Origin: Roseomonas gilardii subsp. gilardii
GTDB taxonomy: Bacteria; Pseudomonadota; Alphaproteobacteria; Acetobacterales; Acetobacteraceae
Assembly: GCF_023078375.1 (NCBI RefSeq)
Contig: NZ_CP095554.1
Location: 2,096,501 to 2,160,500 of the forward strand
Direction of reading: 5' to 3'
Length of the DNA stretch: 64,000 bases
Shown here: positions 33,814-42,656 of the stretch, one piece after another
Layout of the letters: each line of letters starts with the position of its first letter
Numbering within the stretch: the first letter of the stretch is position 1
Position numbers and translations under genes: made by a program
The notes under the pieces: generated by a model
What the model saw: the letters and a program-made list of their open reading frames with translations, nothing else
The model's database searches: none
What the model was told of the DNA's origin: nothing

Positions 33814-34932
33814 ATGGTGCCGCGAATCGTGTTTCCGGTCGGGCGTGGGACCGGGAGGGCGGGCATCGCCCGGAGGGGGTTTTTCCGGGCCGCGTGGCTG
33901 GCGGCCTGCCTGCCGGTCCTGGCCCCCGTCCTGGCGGCGGCTCCGGCGCGGGCACAGCAGCGCGACCTGACCGTGGTGTCCTGGGGCGGCGCCTATCAGG
34001 ATGCGCAGCGGGAGGTCTATTTCCGCCCCTTCCAGACCAAGACGAACACGCGGCTGCTGGAGGAAAGCTGGGATGGCGGCGTCGGCGTGCTGCGCGCCAA
34101 GATCCAGTCCGGCGCCAACAACTGGGATGTCGTGCAGGTCGAGAGCGAGGAGCTGCTGCTCGGCTGCGACGAGGGCCTGTTCGAGAAGATGGACTGGGCG
34201 GCCATCGGCGGGAAGGACCACTACATTCCGCAGGCGGTGGGCGAATGCGGCGTCGGCACGATCCTCTATTCCTTCGTGCTGGCCTATGACCGCAACCGCA
34301 TGCCGAGCGGCCCGGCGAACTGGGCGGATTTCTTCGACACGAAGAAGTTCCCCGGCAAGCGCGGGCTGCGCCGGGGGCCGAAGACGACGCTGGAGATCGC
34401 GCTGCTCGCCGACGGGGCGAAGCCGGAGGAGGTGTACAGGCTGCTGGCCACGGAGGCCGGGGTGGACCGTGCTTTCCGCAAGCTCGACAGCATCCGCGGC
34501 AGCCTGGTCTGGTGGGAGCGTGGCGCGCAGCCGCCGCAGCTCCTGGCCTCGGGGGAGCTGGCGATGGCCGTGGCCTATAACGGCCGCATCGACGCCGCCA
34601 ACAAGCAGGACGGGCAGAACTTCGCCATCTCCTGGCCCGGCAACCTCTACACGCTGGATTCCTGGGTGATCATGAAGGGGTCGCCGAACCGCGACCGGGC
34701 GCTGGAGTTCCTGAACTTCGCCGGCCAGCCCGAGATCCAGGCCGAATTGCCGCCGAAGATCCCCTATGGCGTCACCGCCAAGGGCGCCAACGACCATATC
34801 GCGCCGGCGGTCCTGGCCAACCTGCCCACCACGCCGGAGCATATGGAGGGCGCGCTGCGGATCGACGACCAGTTCTGGCTCGACAATCTCGACCGGCTGA
34901 GCCAGCGCTTCAACAACTGGCTGTCGCGCTGA
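33814..34932 (+). CDS. ABC transporter substrate-binding protein, PotD-like
   Basis: 372 residues. Twin-arginine-type signal (ARRGFFRAA at 19-27, hydrophobic core, APARAQ cleavage). Mature fold is the extracellular solute-binding family 1/PotD type: LTVVSWGGAYQDAQREVYF, NNWDVVQVESEELLLGCDEG, FDTKKFPGKRGLRRGP, and a C-terminal NLDRLSQRFNNWL. Captures a substrate, probably polyamine-like, for the permeases downstream. AGGGAGG ribosome site. A 10-bp hairpin separates it from the permease genes. Confidence 0.88.
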   Translation: MVPRIVFPVGRGTGRAGIARRGFFRAAWLAACLPVLAPVLAAAPARAQQRDLTVVSWGGAYQDAQREVYFRPFQTKTNTRLLEESWDGGVGVLRAKIQSGANNWDVVQVESEELLLGCDEGLFEKMDWAAIGGKDHYIPQAVGECGVGTILYSFVLAYDRNRMPSGPANWADFFDTKKFPGKRGLRRGPKTTLEIALLADGAKPEEVYRLLATEAGVDRAFRKLDSIRGSLVWWERGAQPPQLLASGELAMAVAYNGRIDAANKQDGQNFAISWPGNLYTLDSWVIMKGSPNRDRALEFLNFAGQPEIQAELPPKIPYGVTAKGANDHIAPAVLANLPTTPEHMEGALRIDDQFWLDNLDRLSQRFNNWLSR

Positions 34933-34945
34933 CCTCCGGCACTCT

Positions 34946-34969
34946 CCCCTGGCGGCTTTCCGCCGGGGG
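34946..34969 (+). terminator. Intercistronic hairpin after the binding-protein gene
   Basis: CCCCTGGCGG (34946-34955) pairs with CCGCCGGGGG (34960-34969) over 10 bp including one T-G pair, loop CTTT, 13 bases after the stop codon. No T-tract. Such hairpins in ABC operons can protect the upstream message and so raise binding protein over permease levels. Confidence 0.5.
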
Positions 34970-35071
34970 CGGAGGGTGGTAGCCGGGGCCGCCCCGCCCT
35001 TCCACCGCCGGGCCGCCCCGGAGCCGGCGTGAGGGCCGGGACGGCCGCCGGACCCTTTCCCCGGGAGATCC

Positions 35072-36271
35072 ATGCCGAACCGCCGCGAACGTCTTGCCGC
35101 CGCACTCCTGGTCGCGCCGCTGCTGCTTTTCCTGCTGGGCGTCTTCCTGCTGCCCATCGGCGCCTTCCTCTGGCGGGCCGTGGCGGAGACGGATGTGGCG
35201 CCGGTGCTGCCGCGCACCCTGGCCGCGCTGCGGGACTGGGACGGGCGGGAATTGCCGGGCGACGCTGCCTTCGAGGCACTGGCGGCGGATCTGCGGGCGG
35301 CGCGCGCCGCCGACCAGGCGGGGGGCGGCGGTGCCATCCCGCGCGCCGCGGCCCGGCTGAATGCCGAGATTCCCGGCTTCCGCTCCACCCTGCCGGCCAC
35401 GGCGCGGCGGCTGGCCAATCCGGAGGCGCCGGCCCGCGAGACGATCCTGGCCGCCAGCCCGGACTGGTCGAAGCCCGAAAGCTGGGCCGCCATACGCCGC
35501 ACCGGCGGGCCGGTTTCCGATCTGAACCTGCTCGCCGCCCTGGATCTGCGGCGCGATGCGGCGGGGGATATCGCCGCGGTGCCGCCCGACCAGGCGGTGT
35601 TCCGGGGCGTGCTGCTGCGCACGCTCTGGATCGCCGTGCTGGCGACGGCGCTCAGCCTGATCCTCGGCTATCCGCTGGCCTATCTGATCGCCACCGCGCC
35701 GCCGCGCCTCGCCCTCTGGATGCTGGGCGCGGTGACGCTGCCGCTCTGGATCAGCGACGTGCCGCGCATCGCCGCCTGGATCGTGCTGCTGCAACGGGAC
35801 GGGGTGGCGAACACGCTGCTGGCCGCCACCGGACTGCTGCGGGAGCCCGCTTCCTTCCTCTTCACGCGCGGCACGGTGCTGCTGGCCACGGTGAACCTGC
35901 TGCTGCCCTTCGCGGTGCTGCCGATCTATGCCTCGCTGCGGGCGCTGGACTGGCGGCTGCCGCGCGCGGGGCTGTCGCTGGGCGCCTCGCCCTGGCGGGT
36001 CTTCCGCCGCGTGACGCTGCCGCTCTCCATGCCGGGGGTGGGGGCCGGGGCGCTGCTGGTCTTCATCCAGGCGCTCGGCTTCTATGTGACGCCGGCCCTG
36101 CTGGGTGGGCCGAACGACCAGATGCTGTCCTATTTCATCGGCTTCTACGCCAACCGCACGGTGAACTGGGGGCTGGCGGCGGCGCTGTCGGTGATCCTGC
36201 TGCTGGCGGTGGCGATCGTGGTCGCGCTCTATGCGCGGCTGGTCGGGTTCAACAGGGTGCGCATGGCATGA
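35072..36271 (+). CDS. ABC transporter permease, PotB-like, with a large extracytoplasmic insert
   Basis: 399 residues; PotB proteins are usually ~280-300. The first membrane span is at residues ~10-34, followed by a ~145-residue hydrophilic region (35-180) predicted outside, then about five more spans. The ATPase-contacting EAA loop is GLSLGASPWRVFRRVTLPLSMPG near 300-322. Partner of the next gene, which it overlaps by 4 bases. The N-terminal insert is also found in some polyamine/opine-type permeases; its role is unknown. Confidence 0.88.
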   Translation: MPNRRERLAAALLVAPLLLFLLGVFLLPIGAFLWRAVAETDVAPVLPRTLAALRDWDGRELPGDAAFEALAADLRAARAADQAGGGGAIPRAAARLNAEIPGFRSTLPATARRLANPEAPARETILAASPDWSKPESWAAIRRTGGPVSDLNLLAALDLRRDAAGDIAAVPPDQAVFRGVLLRTLWIAVLATALSLILGYPLAYLIATAPPRLALWMLGAVTLPLWISDVPRIAAWIVLLQRDGVANTLLAATGLLREPASFLFTRGTVLLATVNLLLPFAVLPIYASLRALDWRLPRAGLSLGASPWRVFRRVTLPLSMPGVGAGALLVFIQALGFYVTPALLGGPNDQMLSYFIGFYANRTVNWGLAAALSVILLLAVAIVVALYARLVGFNRVRMA

Positions 36272-37050
36272 CCCGGCTGCCTGCCTCCCGCCTGGTGCTC
36301 TGGGTCTTCGGCCTGCTGGTGATGCTGTTCCTGCTGGGGCCGCTGCTGGCGATCGTGCCGCTGTCCTTCTCCGCCGGTTCCTTCCTCACCTATCCGCTGC
36401 CGGGGCTGTCGCTGCGCTGGTATGCCGACTTCTTCACCTCCGACTTCTGGATGCCGGCGCTGCGGAACAGCCTGGTGATCGGCCTGGGCGCTTCCGCCAT
36501 CGCCACGGTGCTGGGCACGGCGGCGGCTTTCGGCCTGTGGCGCGCGCGCTTTCCGGGGCAGATGCTGGTGCTCGGCGTGCTGATGACGCCGCTGGTGATG
36601 CCCTCGATCATCGTGGCGGTGGCGCTGCTCCTGGCCTTCGGGCCGCTGGGGCTGACCAGCAGCTTCACCGGCATGATCCTGGCCCATGCGGCGCTGGGCG
36701 CGCCCTTCGTGGTCACCACCGTGTCCACCGCCCTGGCGCAGTTCGATCCCGTGCTGCTGCGCGCCGCCTCGGCCTGCGGCGCGGGGCCTGGGCTGGCCTT
36801 CCGCCGCGTGGTGCTGCCGCGCATCGCGCCGGGCGTGGCGGCGGGGGCGCTCTTCGCCTTCGCCACCTCGCTGGATGAGGTGGTGGTGGCGCTGTTCATC
36901 TCCGGCCCGGCACAGCGCACCCTGCCGCGCCAGATGTTCTCCGGCCTGAACGACCAGATCAGCCTGACCATCACCGCCGCCGCCACGATCATGGTGGCGC
37001 TGGCCCTGCTGCTGCTGCTGGCGCTCGGCTGGCTGCGCCGGGGGCGCTGA
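36268..37050 (+). CDS. ABC transporter permease, PotC-like
   Basis: 260 residues with six membrane spans (first [21 protein letters not shown]). EAA loop [28 protein letters not shown]. Second permease of the polyamine-type importer. The ATG overlaps the upstream stop. Confidence 0.9.
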   Translation: MTRLPASRLVLWVFGLLVMLFLLGPLLAIVPLSFSAGSFLTYPLPGLSLRWYADFFTSDFWMPALRNSLVIGLGASAIATVLGTAAAFGLWRARFPGQMLVLGVLMTPLVMPSIIVAVALLLAFGPLGLTSSFTGMILAHAALGAPFVVTTVSTALAQFDPVLLRAASACGAGPGLAFRRVVLPRIAPGVAAGALFAFATSLDEVVVALFISGPAQRTLPRQMFSGLNDQISLTITAAATIMVALALLLLLALGWLRRGR

Positions 37051-37163
37051 GCCGCCACCCACGCGCTTGGGATCGGCGGGCATCTTCCGTGGCCCGCGCT
37101 CTGCCCGCAGGATGGGCGGGCCGGGCGCCCCTCATCGGCCGGGCGGCGTGGGGGAGGGTGCGG

Positions 37164-37484
37164 ATGGCCTGGGCCATGGTGGTCGTGGCGGGATTGCTGG
37201 AGATGGTCTGGTCCTACGCGGCCAAGCAGTCCCAGGGCTTCACCCAGTGGGGCTGGGCGGCCCTGACGGTCCTGGCCTCGCTGGCCAGCTTCCTGTTGCT
37301 GACCTTCGGCATGCGCGGCCTGCCGCTCGGCACGGCCTATGCGGTCTGGACCGGCATCGGGGCGATCGGCACCTTCATCGTCGGCGTCCTGCTCCTGGGC
37401 GAATCCACCAATGTCTGGCGGATCGCCAGCGCCCTGCTGATCGTGGCCGGGGTCATCGGCCTGCGCCTGACGAGTTCCGAATAG
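37164..37484 (+). CDS. Small multidrug resistance protein, SugE/Gdx-like (guanidinium exporter type)
   Basis: 106 residues, four membrane helices. Conserved membrane Glu in helix 1 ([18 protein letters not shown]) and the family signature [14 protein letters not shown] followed by LLLGESTN fit the SugE/Gdx branch, known to export guanidinium, rather than EmrE. The ATG at 37164 was chosen for GGGAGGG upstream; the frame extends upstream without membrane character. Lies 113 bases after the polyamine-type permeases on the same strand. Confidence 0.85.
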   Translation: MAWAMVVVAGLLEMVWSYAAKQSQGFTQWGWAALTVLASLASFLLLTFGMRGLPLGTAYAVWTGIGAIGTFIVGVLLLGESTNVWRIASALLIVAGVIGLRLTSSE

Positions 37485-37510
37485 AGGGCTCTTGCTCCTC
37501 TCCTCCCTTT

Positions 37511-37529
37511 GTTTCAGTCCCGCTGAAAC
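37511..37529. promoter_or_regulatory. Perfect 7-bp inverted repeat upstream of superoxide dismutase
   Basis: GTTTCAG (37511-37517) / CTGAAAC (37523-37529) with a TCCCG spacer, 27 bases after the SMR gene stop and about 150 before the SOD start. It may be an operator or a terminator stem for the SMR gene; no T-tract follows. Confidence 0.35.
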
Positions 37530-37628
37530 CCGCATCCCGATGCCATGAGGCGCGTTCAGCCGGTGCGGGCCCGCCCCTGCCGTTCCGGAGGACCATGCCG
37601 GGGGCGATGGGAGAGCCGGGTCCGGCTC

Positions 37629-37667
37629 CAACGGGCAGGCCCAACGGGAAGGCCCAAAGGGAAGGAA
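37629..37667 (+). repeat. Three tandem 13-bp units overlapping the SOD ribosome site
   Basis: Units CAACGGGCAGGCC, CAACGGGAAGGCC and CAAAGGGAAGGAA at 37629, 37642 and 37655. The last unit ends in the GGAAGGAA that serves as the SOD Shine-Dalgarno region. Confidence 0.8.
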
Positions 37668-37675
37668 AGAGCGTC

Positions 37676-38422
37676 ATGAACCCAGCATTCGGCCGTCGCG
37701 GCTTCGCCTTGGGGGCGGTTGCCCTCGCAACGGCTCTTCCCATGCGCCTTTCCGGGCTGGGGTCCGGCGCCGCGCGGGCCCAGGCACTGGCTCCCGGACC
37801 CTATACGCTGCCGCCGCTGCCCTATGCCTTCACGGCCAACGAGCCGCATATCGATGCCCAGACCATGGAACTGCACCACGACAAGCATCATGCGGCCTAT
37901 GTGAACAACCTCAACGCGGCGCTGAAGGACCAGGGCCAGTTGGCGGCCCTGCCGTTGCAGGAACTCCTGACGCGGATCGACAGCGCGCCGGAAAGCATCC
38001 GCACGGCGCTGCGCAACAATGGCGGCGGCCATGCCAACCACTCGATGTTCTGGGAGATCATGGGCGGCAAGGGCGGCGCCCCGTCCGGGGAACTCGCCCA
38101 GGCGATCGAGCGGGATCTCGGCGGCTTCGACAAGTTCAAGGCGGAGTTCAACCGGCGCGGCGGGGCGCGCTTCGGCTCCGGCTGGGTCTTCGTCACCGTG
38201 GCCCGGGACGGGAAGCTGGCGCTGACCGACCTGCCGAACCAGGACAGCCCGCTGATGTCCGGGCAGATGGTGCTGATGGGCAACGATGTCTGGGAGCACG
38301 CCTATTACCTGAAGTACCAGAACCGGCGCCCCGAATACCTCCAGGCCTGGTGGAACGTGGTGAACTGGGACCGCGTGGCGCAGCGCTATGCCGCGGCGAA
38401 GGCGGGCAGCCTGACGATCTGA
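37676..38422 (+). CDS. Exported Fe/Mn-family superoxide dismutase, Mn-type residues
   Basis: 248 residues, about 40 longer than cytoplasmic SODs because of an N-terminal Tat-like signal ([21 protein letters not shown] cleavage near 35). Metal ligands by family alignment: H67 (MELHHDKHH), H122 (HANHSMFW), D204 and H208 ([10 protein letters not shown]). The outer-sphere pattern (GGGHANHS with Gly, and Q189 in NQDSPL) is that of Mn-dependent enzymes. It removes superoxide, here probably in the periplasm. Separate promoter likely; the upstream region contains an inverted repeat and tandem repeats. Confidence 0.9.
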   Translation: MNPAFGRRGFALGAVALATALPMRLSGLGSGAARAQALAPGPYTLPPLPYAFTANEPHIDAQTMELHHDKHHAAYVNNLNAALKDQGQLAALPLQELLTRIDSAPESIRTALRNNGGGHANHSMFWEIMGGKGGAPSGELAQAIERDLGGFDKFKAEFNRRGGARFGSGWVFVTVARDGKLALTDLPNQDSPLMSGQMVLMGNDVWEHAYYLKYQNRRPEYLQAWWNVVNWDRVAQRYAAAKAGSLTI

Positions 38423-38434
38423 CCGGGGCCGGCC

Positions 38435-38467
38435 TGTCCCGGGGGTGTCCCAGGGGTGTCTCGGGGC
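38435..38467 (+). repeat. Three tandem 11-bp units between SOD and glcD
   Basis: TGTCCCGGGGG, TGTCCCAGGGG and TGTCTCGGGGC starting at 38435, 38446 and 38457, beginning 12 bases after the SOD stop. Confidence 0.8.
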
Positions 38468-38551
38468 GGGGGGCGCGGAGCGGAGTTTGCCGCAGCCCCG
38501 CCTCGCCATTCCGGTGTGATATCTTATATGATTGCCGCACCGGAGGTTCAG

Positions 38552-40012
38552 ATGCTCGCACAGCTCCCGCCCAAGGCCGAGATCCTCGCCCGGCAGGAAG
38601 AGATCGTGGCGGCCCTGCGGGCCATCGTCCCCGCCGGGCCGCGCGGCGAGGGGGTGATCGGCGAGCCCCTGCGCCTGCGCGCCTATGAGACGGACGGGCT
38701 TTCCGCCTATCGCCAGCCACCGCTGGCGGTGGTGCTGCCGGAAAGCACGGAGCAGGTGGCGGCGGTGCTGCGCTACTGCCACGAGAACGGCATCCGCGTC
38801 GTGCCGCGCGGCGCCGGCACCAGCCTGTCCGGCGGTGCCTTGCCCATGGCGGATTCCGTGGTGATCGGGCTGATGCGGATGAACCGCGTGCTGGAGGTGG
38901 ATTTCGCGGACCGCCTGGCCGTGGTGGAGGCCGGCGTCACCAATATCGGCATCACCAAGGCGGTGGAGGGGGAGGGGTTCTTCTATGCCCCGGACCCGTC
39001 CTCGCAGCTCGCCTGCATGATCGGCGGCAATGTGATGATGAATTCCGGCGGGGCGCACTGCCTGAAATACGGCGTCACCGCCAACAACCTGCTGGGCGTC
39101 ACCTTCGTCACCATCGAGGGCGAGGTGATCCGCATCGGCGGCGGGTATCTGGACGCGGCGGGCTATGACTGGCTCGGGCTGATCACCGGCTCCGAGGGGC
39201 AGCTCGGCCTCGTCACCGAGGTCACGGTGCGCATCCTGCGCGGGCCGGAAGGGGCGCGGGCCATGCTGGCCGCCTTCCGCGGCGTCGAGGTCGCGGGGCA
39301 GGCGGTGGACGCCATCATCGGCAGCGGCGTGATCCCCGTGGCGCTGGAATTCATGGACAAGCCCTGCATCCATGCCTGCGAGGCCTTCGCCCATGCGGGC
39401 TATCCGCTGGAGGCCGAGGCCATGCTGATCATCGAGGTGGAGGGCAGCCCGGAGGAGCAGGACATGCTGCTCGGCCGTATCAAGGACATCTGCGCCCGCT
39501 TCGACCCGATCAGCATGAAGGTCTCGCAATCGGCCGAGGAGAGCATGGCGATCTGGAAGGGGCGGAAGGGCGCCTTCGGCGCGGTCGGCCGCATCTCGCC
39601 GGACTATCTCTGCATGGACGGCACCATCCCGACCGGGGAACTGCCCCATGTGCTGCGCCGGATGGAGGAGATGTCGCGGGCCTGCGGGCTGAAGGTCGCC
39701 AATGTCTTCCATGCGGGCGACGGCAACCTGCATCCGCTGATCATGTTCGACGCCAACGATCCGGAGAGCTTCCGCAAGGCCGAGACCTTCGGCGCCGATA
39801 TCCTGAAGCTCTGCGTCGAGGTCGGCGGCTGCCTGACCGGCGAGCACGGTGTCGGCGTCGAGAAGCGGGACCTGATGAGCGTACAGTTCACGCCGAGGGA
39901 GCTGGCGCAGCAGCGGCGGATCAAGTCGGCCTTCGATCCGGACTGGCTGCTGAACCCCTCCAAGGTCTTCCCGCTGGAGACGGCCTCTCCCCAGACTCTC
40001 GCCGCGGAGTGA
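38552..40012 (+). CDS. glcD: Glycolate oxidase FAD-linked subunit GlcD
   Basis: 486 residues (E. coli GlcD ~499). PCMH-type FAD domain with PRGAGTSLSGGALP and DPSSQLACMIGGNVMMNSGG, then the FAD-linked oxidase C-terminal domain ending in VFHAGDGNLHP and CLTGEHGVGVEKRDL. It oxidises glycolate (and often D-lactate) to glyoxylate (pyruvate), passing electrons via GlcE/GlcF to the respiratory chain. The ATG at 38552 is chosen because CGGAGG stands 7-12 bases upstream; an in-frame ATG at 38528 lacks one. First gene of glcDEF. Confidence 0.92.
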   Translation: MLAQLPPKAEILARQEEIVAALRAIVPAGPRGEGVIGEPLRLRAYETDGLSAYRQPPLAVVLPESTEQVAAVLRYCHENGIRVVPRGAGTSLSGGALPMADSVVIGLMRMNRVLEVDFADRLAVVEAGVTNIGITKAVEGEGFFYAPDPSSQLACMIGGNVMMNSGGAHCLKYGVTANNLLGVTFVTIEGEVIRIGGGYLDAAGYDWLGLITGSEGQLGLVTEVTVRILRGPEGARAMLAAFRGVEVAGQAVDAIIGSGVIPVALEFMDKPCIHACEAFAHAGYPLEAEAMLIIEVEGSPEEQDMLLGRIKDICARFDPISMKVSQSAEESMAIWKGRKGAFGAVGRISPDYLCMDGTIPTGELPHVLRRMEEMSRACGLKVANVFHAGDGNLHPLIMFDANDPESFRKAETFGADILKLCVEVGGCLTGEHGVGVEKRDLMSVQFTPRELAQQRRIKSAFDPDWLLNPSKVFPLETASPQTLAAE

Positions 40013-40014
40013 CG

Positions 40015-41220
40015 ATGAGCGATATCCCGCGCGACCCCTGGGCCCCGGCGGAGGAAGCCGGCGTGGCGCGGGCCGTGGCCGAGGCCCATGCGGCCGGCGA
40101 GCCCCTGCTGGTCGAGGGCGGCGGCAGCAAGCGCGCCTCGCTGCGCCCGGTGCAGGCGGCGCGCAGCCTGTCGCTGCGGAACCTGTCCGGCATCACCTTC
40201 TACCGGCCGCAGGAGCTGGTGGTCTCCGCCCTGGCCGGCACGCCGATCCCCGAGATCGAGGCGGCGCTGGCCGAGAAGGGGCAGCAGCTCATCGCCGAGC
40301 CGCCCGATCCGCGCCCGCTTTTCGGCGGGGAGGCGGCGGCGACGCTGGGCGGCACGGTGGCCGCCAACCTGTCCGGCCCGCGCCGCATCACCGGCGGCGC
40401 GATGCGCGACCACGTCCTGGGGGTGCGCTTCGTGAACGGGGAGGGGGAGGTGCTGCGCTCCGGCGGGCGGGTGCTGAAGAACGTCACCGGCCTGGACCTC
40501 TGCAAGCTGCTGTCCGGCTCCCACGGCACGCTGGGGGTGATGACCGAGATCACGCTCAAGGTCCTGCCTTCCTCCGAGGCCACGGCGACGCTGGCCGTGC
40601 GGGTGCCGGACCTCGCGCGCGGCGTGGGCGCGCTTTCGGCGGCGCTGGGGAGCCCCTTTGGCGTGTCCGCCGCCGCGATCCTGCCCGAAGGCCATGCGGC
40701 GCTGGGCCTGGAGGGGCCGCTGGCCGTGGTGCGGCTGGAGGAATTCGCCGAATCCGTCCGCTATCGCGCCGGCCGGCTGCGCGAGGCGCTGGGCCTCTAT
40801 GGCACGCTGTCGCTGGTGGAGGGGGAGGAGTCCCGTGCCCTCTGGCGCGCGGTGCGCGATGCGGTGCCGCTCGCTGCCGGTCCGGGCGATGCCGTCTGGC
40901 GGGTTTCCGTGCGCCCCTCGGCCGCGCCCGGCGTGGCGGAGGCGCTGCGGCGCGATTTCGGCGCGCGGCTGCTGCTCGACTGGGGTGGCGGGCTGGTCTG
41001 GGTGGCCGGCCCGGCCAGCGAGGCGGCGCATGCGGCGGTGATGCGCGCCGCGCTGGCGGCGGGGGGCACTTTCCTGCTTTTCCGCGCCCCGGAGCCGCTG
41101 CGCGCCGCGGTGCCCGTCATTCCCGAGGAAGTGCCGGCGCTGGCCGCCCTTTCGCGGCGCGTCAAGGCCGCGCTCGATCCGCGCGGCATCCTCAATCCGG
41201 GGCGCCTGCGGGCGGCCTGA
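40015..41220 (+). CDS. glcE: Glycolate oxidase subunit GlcE
   Basis: 401 residues. A second PCMH FAD-binding domain (LLVEGGGSKRA, TLGGTVAANLSGPRRITGG, MRDHVLGVRFVNGEGEVLRSGGRVLKNVTGLDLCKL) with a shortened C-terminal region, as in GlcE. Works in the GlcDEF complex. The ATG at 40015 follows two bases after the glcD stop; a GTG overlapping that stop (40009) would add two residues. Confidence 0.9.
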   Translation: MSDIPRDPWAPAEEAGVARAVAEAHAAGEPLLVEGGGSKRASLRPVQAARSLSLRNLSGITFYRPQELVVSALAGTPIPEIEAALAEKGQQLIAEPPDPRPLFGGEAAATLGGTVAANLSGPRRITGGAMRDHVLGVRFVNGEGEVLRSGGRVLKNVTGLDLCKLLSGSHGTLGVMTEITLKVLPSSEATATLAVRVPDLARGVGALSAALGSPFGVSAAAILPEGHAALGLEGPLAVVRLEEFAESVRYRAGRLREALGLYGTLSLVEGEESRALWRAVRDAVPLAAGPGDAVWRVSVRPSAAPGVAEALRRDFGARLLLDWGGGLVWVAGPASEAAHAAVMRAALAAGGTFLLFRAPEPLRAAVPVIPEEVPALAALSRRVKAALDPRGILNPGRLRAA

Positions 41221-41233
41221 GCACGAGACGGAC

Positions 41234-42556
41234 ATGCAGACCAGTTTCACGGCCGAGCAGCTCGAAGATCCCGACACGCGGGAATCGAACAAGATCCTGC
41301 GCACCTGCGTGCATTGCGGCTTCTGCACCGCCACCTGCCCGACCTTCGTGCTGCTGGGCGACGAGCTCGACAGCCCGCGGGGCCGCATCTACCTGATCAA
41401 GGACATGCTGGAGAGCGGCAAGCCCGCCACGGAGGAGGTGGTGCGGCATGTGGACCGCTGCCTCTCCTGCCTCTCCTGCATGACCACCTGCCCCTCCGGC
41501 GTCCATTACATGCATCTGGTGGACCATGCCCGGCACTATATCGAGGAGACCTATACCCGCCCGCTGCCGGAGCGCCTGTTGCGCCGCGTGCTGGGCTGGG
41601 TGCTGCCGAGCCCGGCGCGCTTCCGGCTGGCGCTGACGGGCGCGCGCCTCGCCCGGCCGCTGCGCGGGCTGATCCCCGGCCGCGGCGCCACGAGCCAGCG
41701 GCTGCGCGCCATGCTTGACCTGGCGCCGGCCAGCCTGCCCGCCGCCAGCCCGATGCAGGCGCCGCAGGTCCACCGGGCGGAGGGTGTGCGGCGTGGGCGG
41801 GTGGCGCTGCTCACCGGCTGCGCGCAGCAGGTGATCGGCCCCACGATCAACGAGGCGACGATCCGCCTGCTGACCCGCATGGGCCTCGACGTGGTGGTGA
41901 CGAAGGAGCAGGGCTGCTGCGGCGCGCTGAACCACCATATGGGCCACCACGACCCGGCCATGGCGCAGGCGCGGGCCAATATCCTGGCCTGGAGCCGCGA
42001 GATCGAGGGGGAGGGGCTGGACGCCATCGTCGTCAACACCTCCGGCTGCGGCACCACGGTCAAGGACTATGGCCACATGTTCCGCGAGGAGCGGGAAAGC
42101 GAGCGCGCCGCCAGGGTCGCCGGCCTGGCCATGGATGTCTCGGAGGTGCTGACGCGCTTCGGCTACGCGCCCTCGCGCCCGGCGCCGGGGCTGAGCGTCG
42201 CCTACCACGCCGCCTGCTCCCTGCAGCATGGGCAGAAGATCACCAGCCTGCCGAAGGAGCTGCTGAAGCGCGCCGGCTTCGCGGTGAAGGAGCCGGCGGA
42301 GGGGCATCTCTGCTGCGGTTCCGCCGGCACCTACAACCTGATGCAGCCGGAGATCGCGGGGCAGTTGCGCGAGCGCAAGCTGGGCAACATCGACCGGACG
42401 GGGGCCGACCTGATCGCGGCGGGCAATATCGGCTGCCTGACGCAGCTCGCCGGTGGGGCGCGCCCGACGGTGCATACGGTGGAACTGCTGGACTGGATGG
42501 CGGGCGGGCCGGAGCCGGAGGCCGTGCGCGGGCTGGGCGGGCGCGAGGCGGCCTGA
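41234..42556 (+). CDS. glcF: Glycolate oxidase iron-sulfur subunit GlcF
   Basis: 440 residues. Two ferredoxin-type [4Fe-4S] motifs: C25-x2-C28-x2-C31-x3-C35 (CVHCGFCTATCP) and C77-x2-C80-x2-C83-x3-C87 (CLSCLSCMTTCP), then two CCG domains (EQGCCGALNHHMG; HLCCGSAGTYNLM) typical of GlcF/HdrB-like proteins. Transfers electrons from GlcD/GlcE flavins, presumably to quinone. Thirteen bases after glcE. Confidence 0.93.
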   Translation: MQTSFTAEQLEDPDTRESNKILRTCVHCGFCTATCPTFVLLGDELDSPRGRIYLIKDMLESGKPATEEVVRHVDRCLSCLSCMTTCPSGVHYMHLVDHARHYIEETYTRPLPERLLRRVLGWVLPSPARFRLALTGARLARPLRGLIPGRGATSQRLRAMLDLAPASLPAASPMQAPQVHRAEGVRRGRVALLTGCAQQVIGPTINEATIRLLTRMGLDVVVTKEQGCCGALNHHMGHHDPAMAQARANILAWSREIEGEGLDAIVVNTSGCGTTVKDYGHMFREERESERAARVAGLAMDVSEVLTRFGYAPSRPAPGLSVAYHAACSLQHGQKITSLPKELLKRAGFAVKEPAEGHLCCGSAGTYNLMQPEIAGQLRERKLGNIDRTGADLIAAGNIGCLTQLAGGARPTVHTVELLDWMAGGPEPEAVRGLGGREAA

Positions 42557-42656
42557 GCGGACGCAACGGAAAGGCATCTTTCCAGCCTGGAAATGGCAAG
42601 CTAAAGATTCCGCAAGACCGGTGCCATGAAGTGCCGGCGAAGGAAACGGAACAAGA

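Noticed and set aside
33600-33866. 88-residue minus-strand frame over the AT-rich divergent region
   Set aside because: No ribosome site, no recognisable domain, and it overlaps the signal peptide of the binding protein; the DNA looks like promoter sequence.
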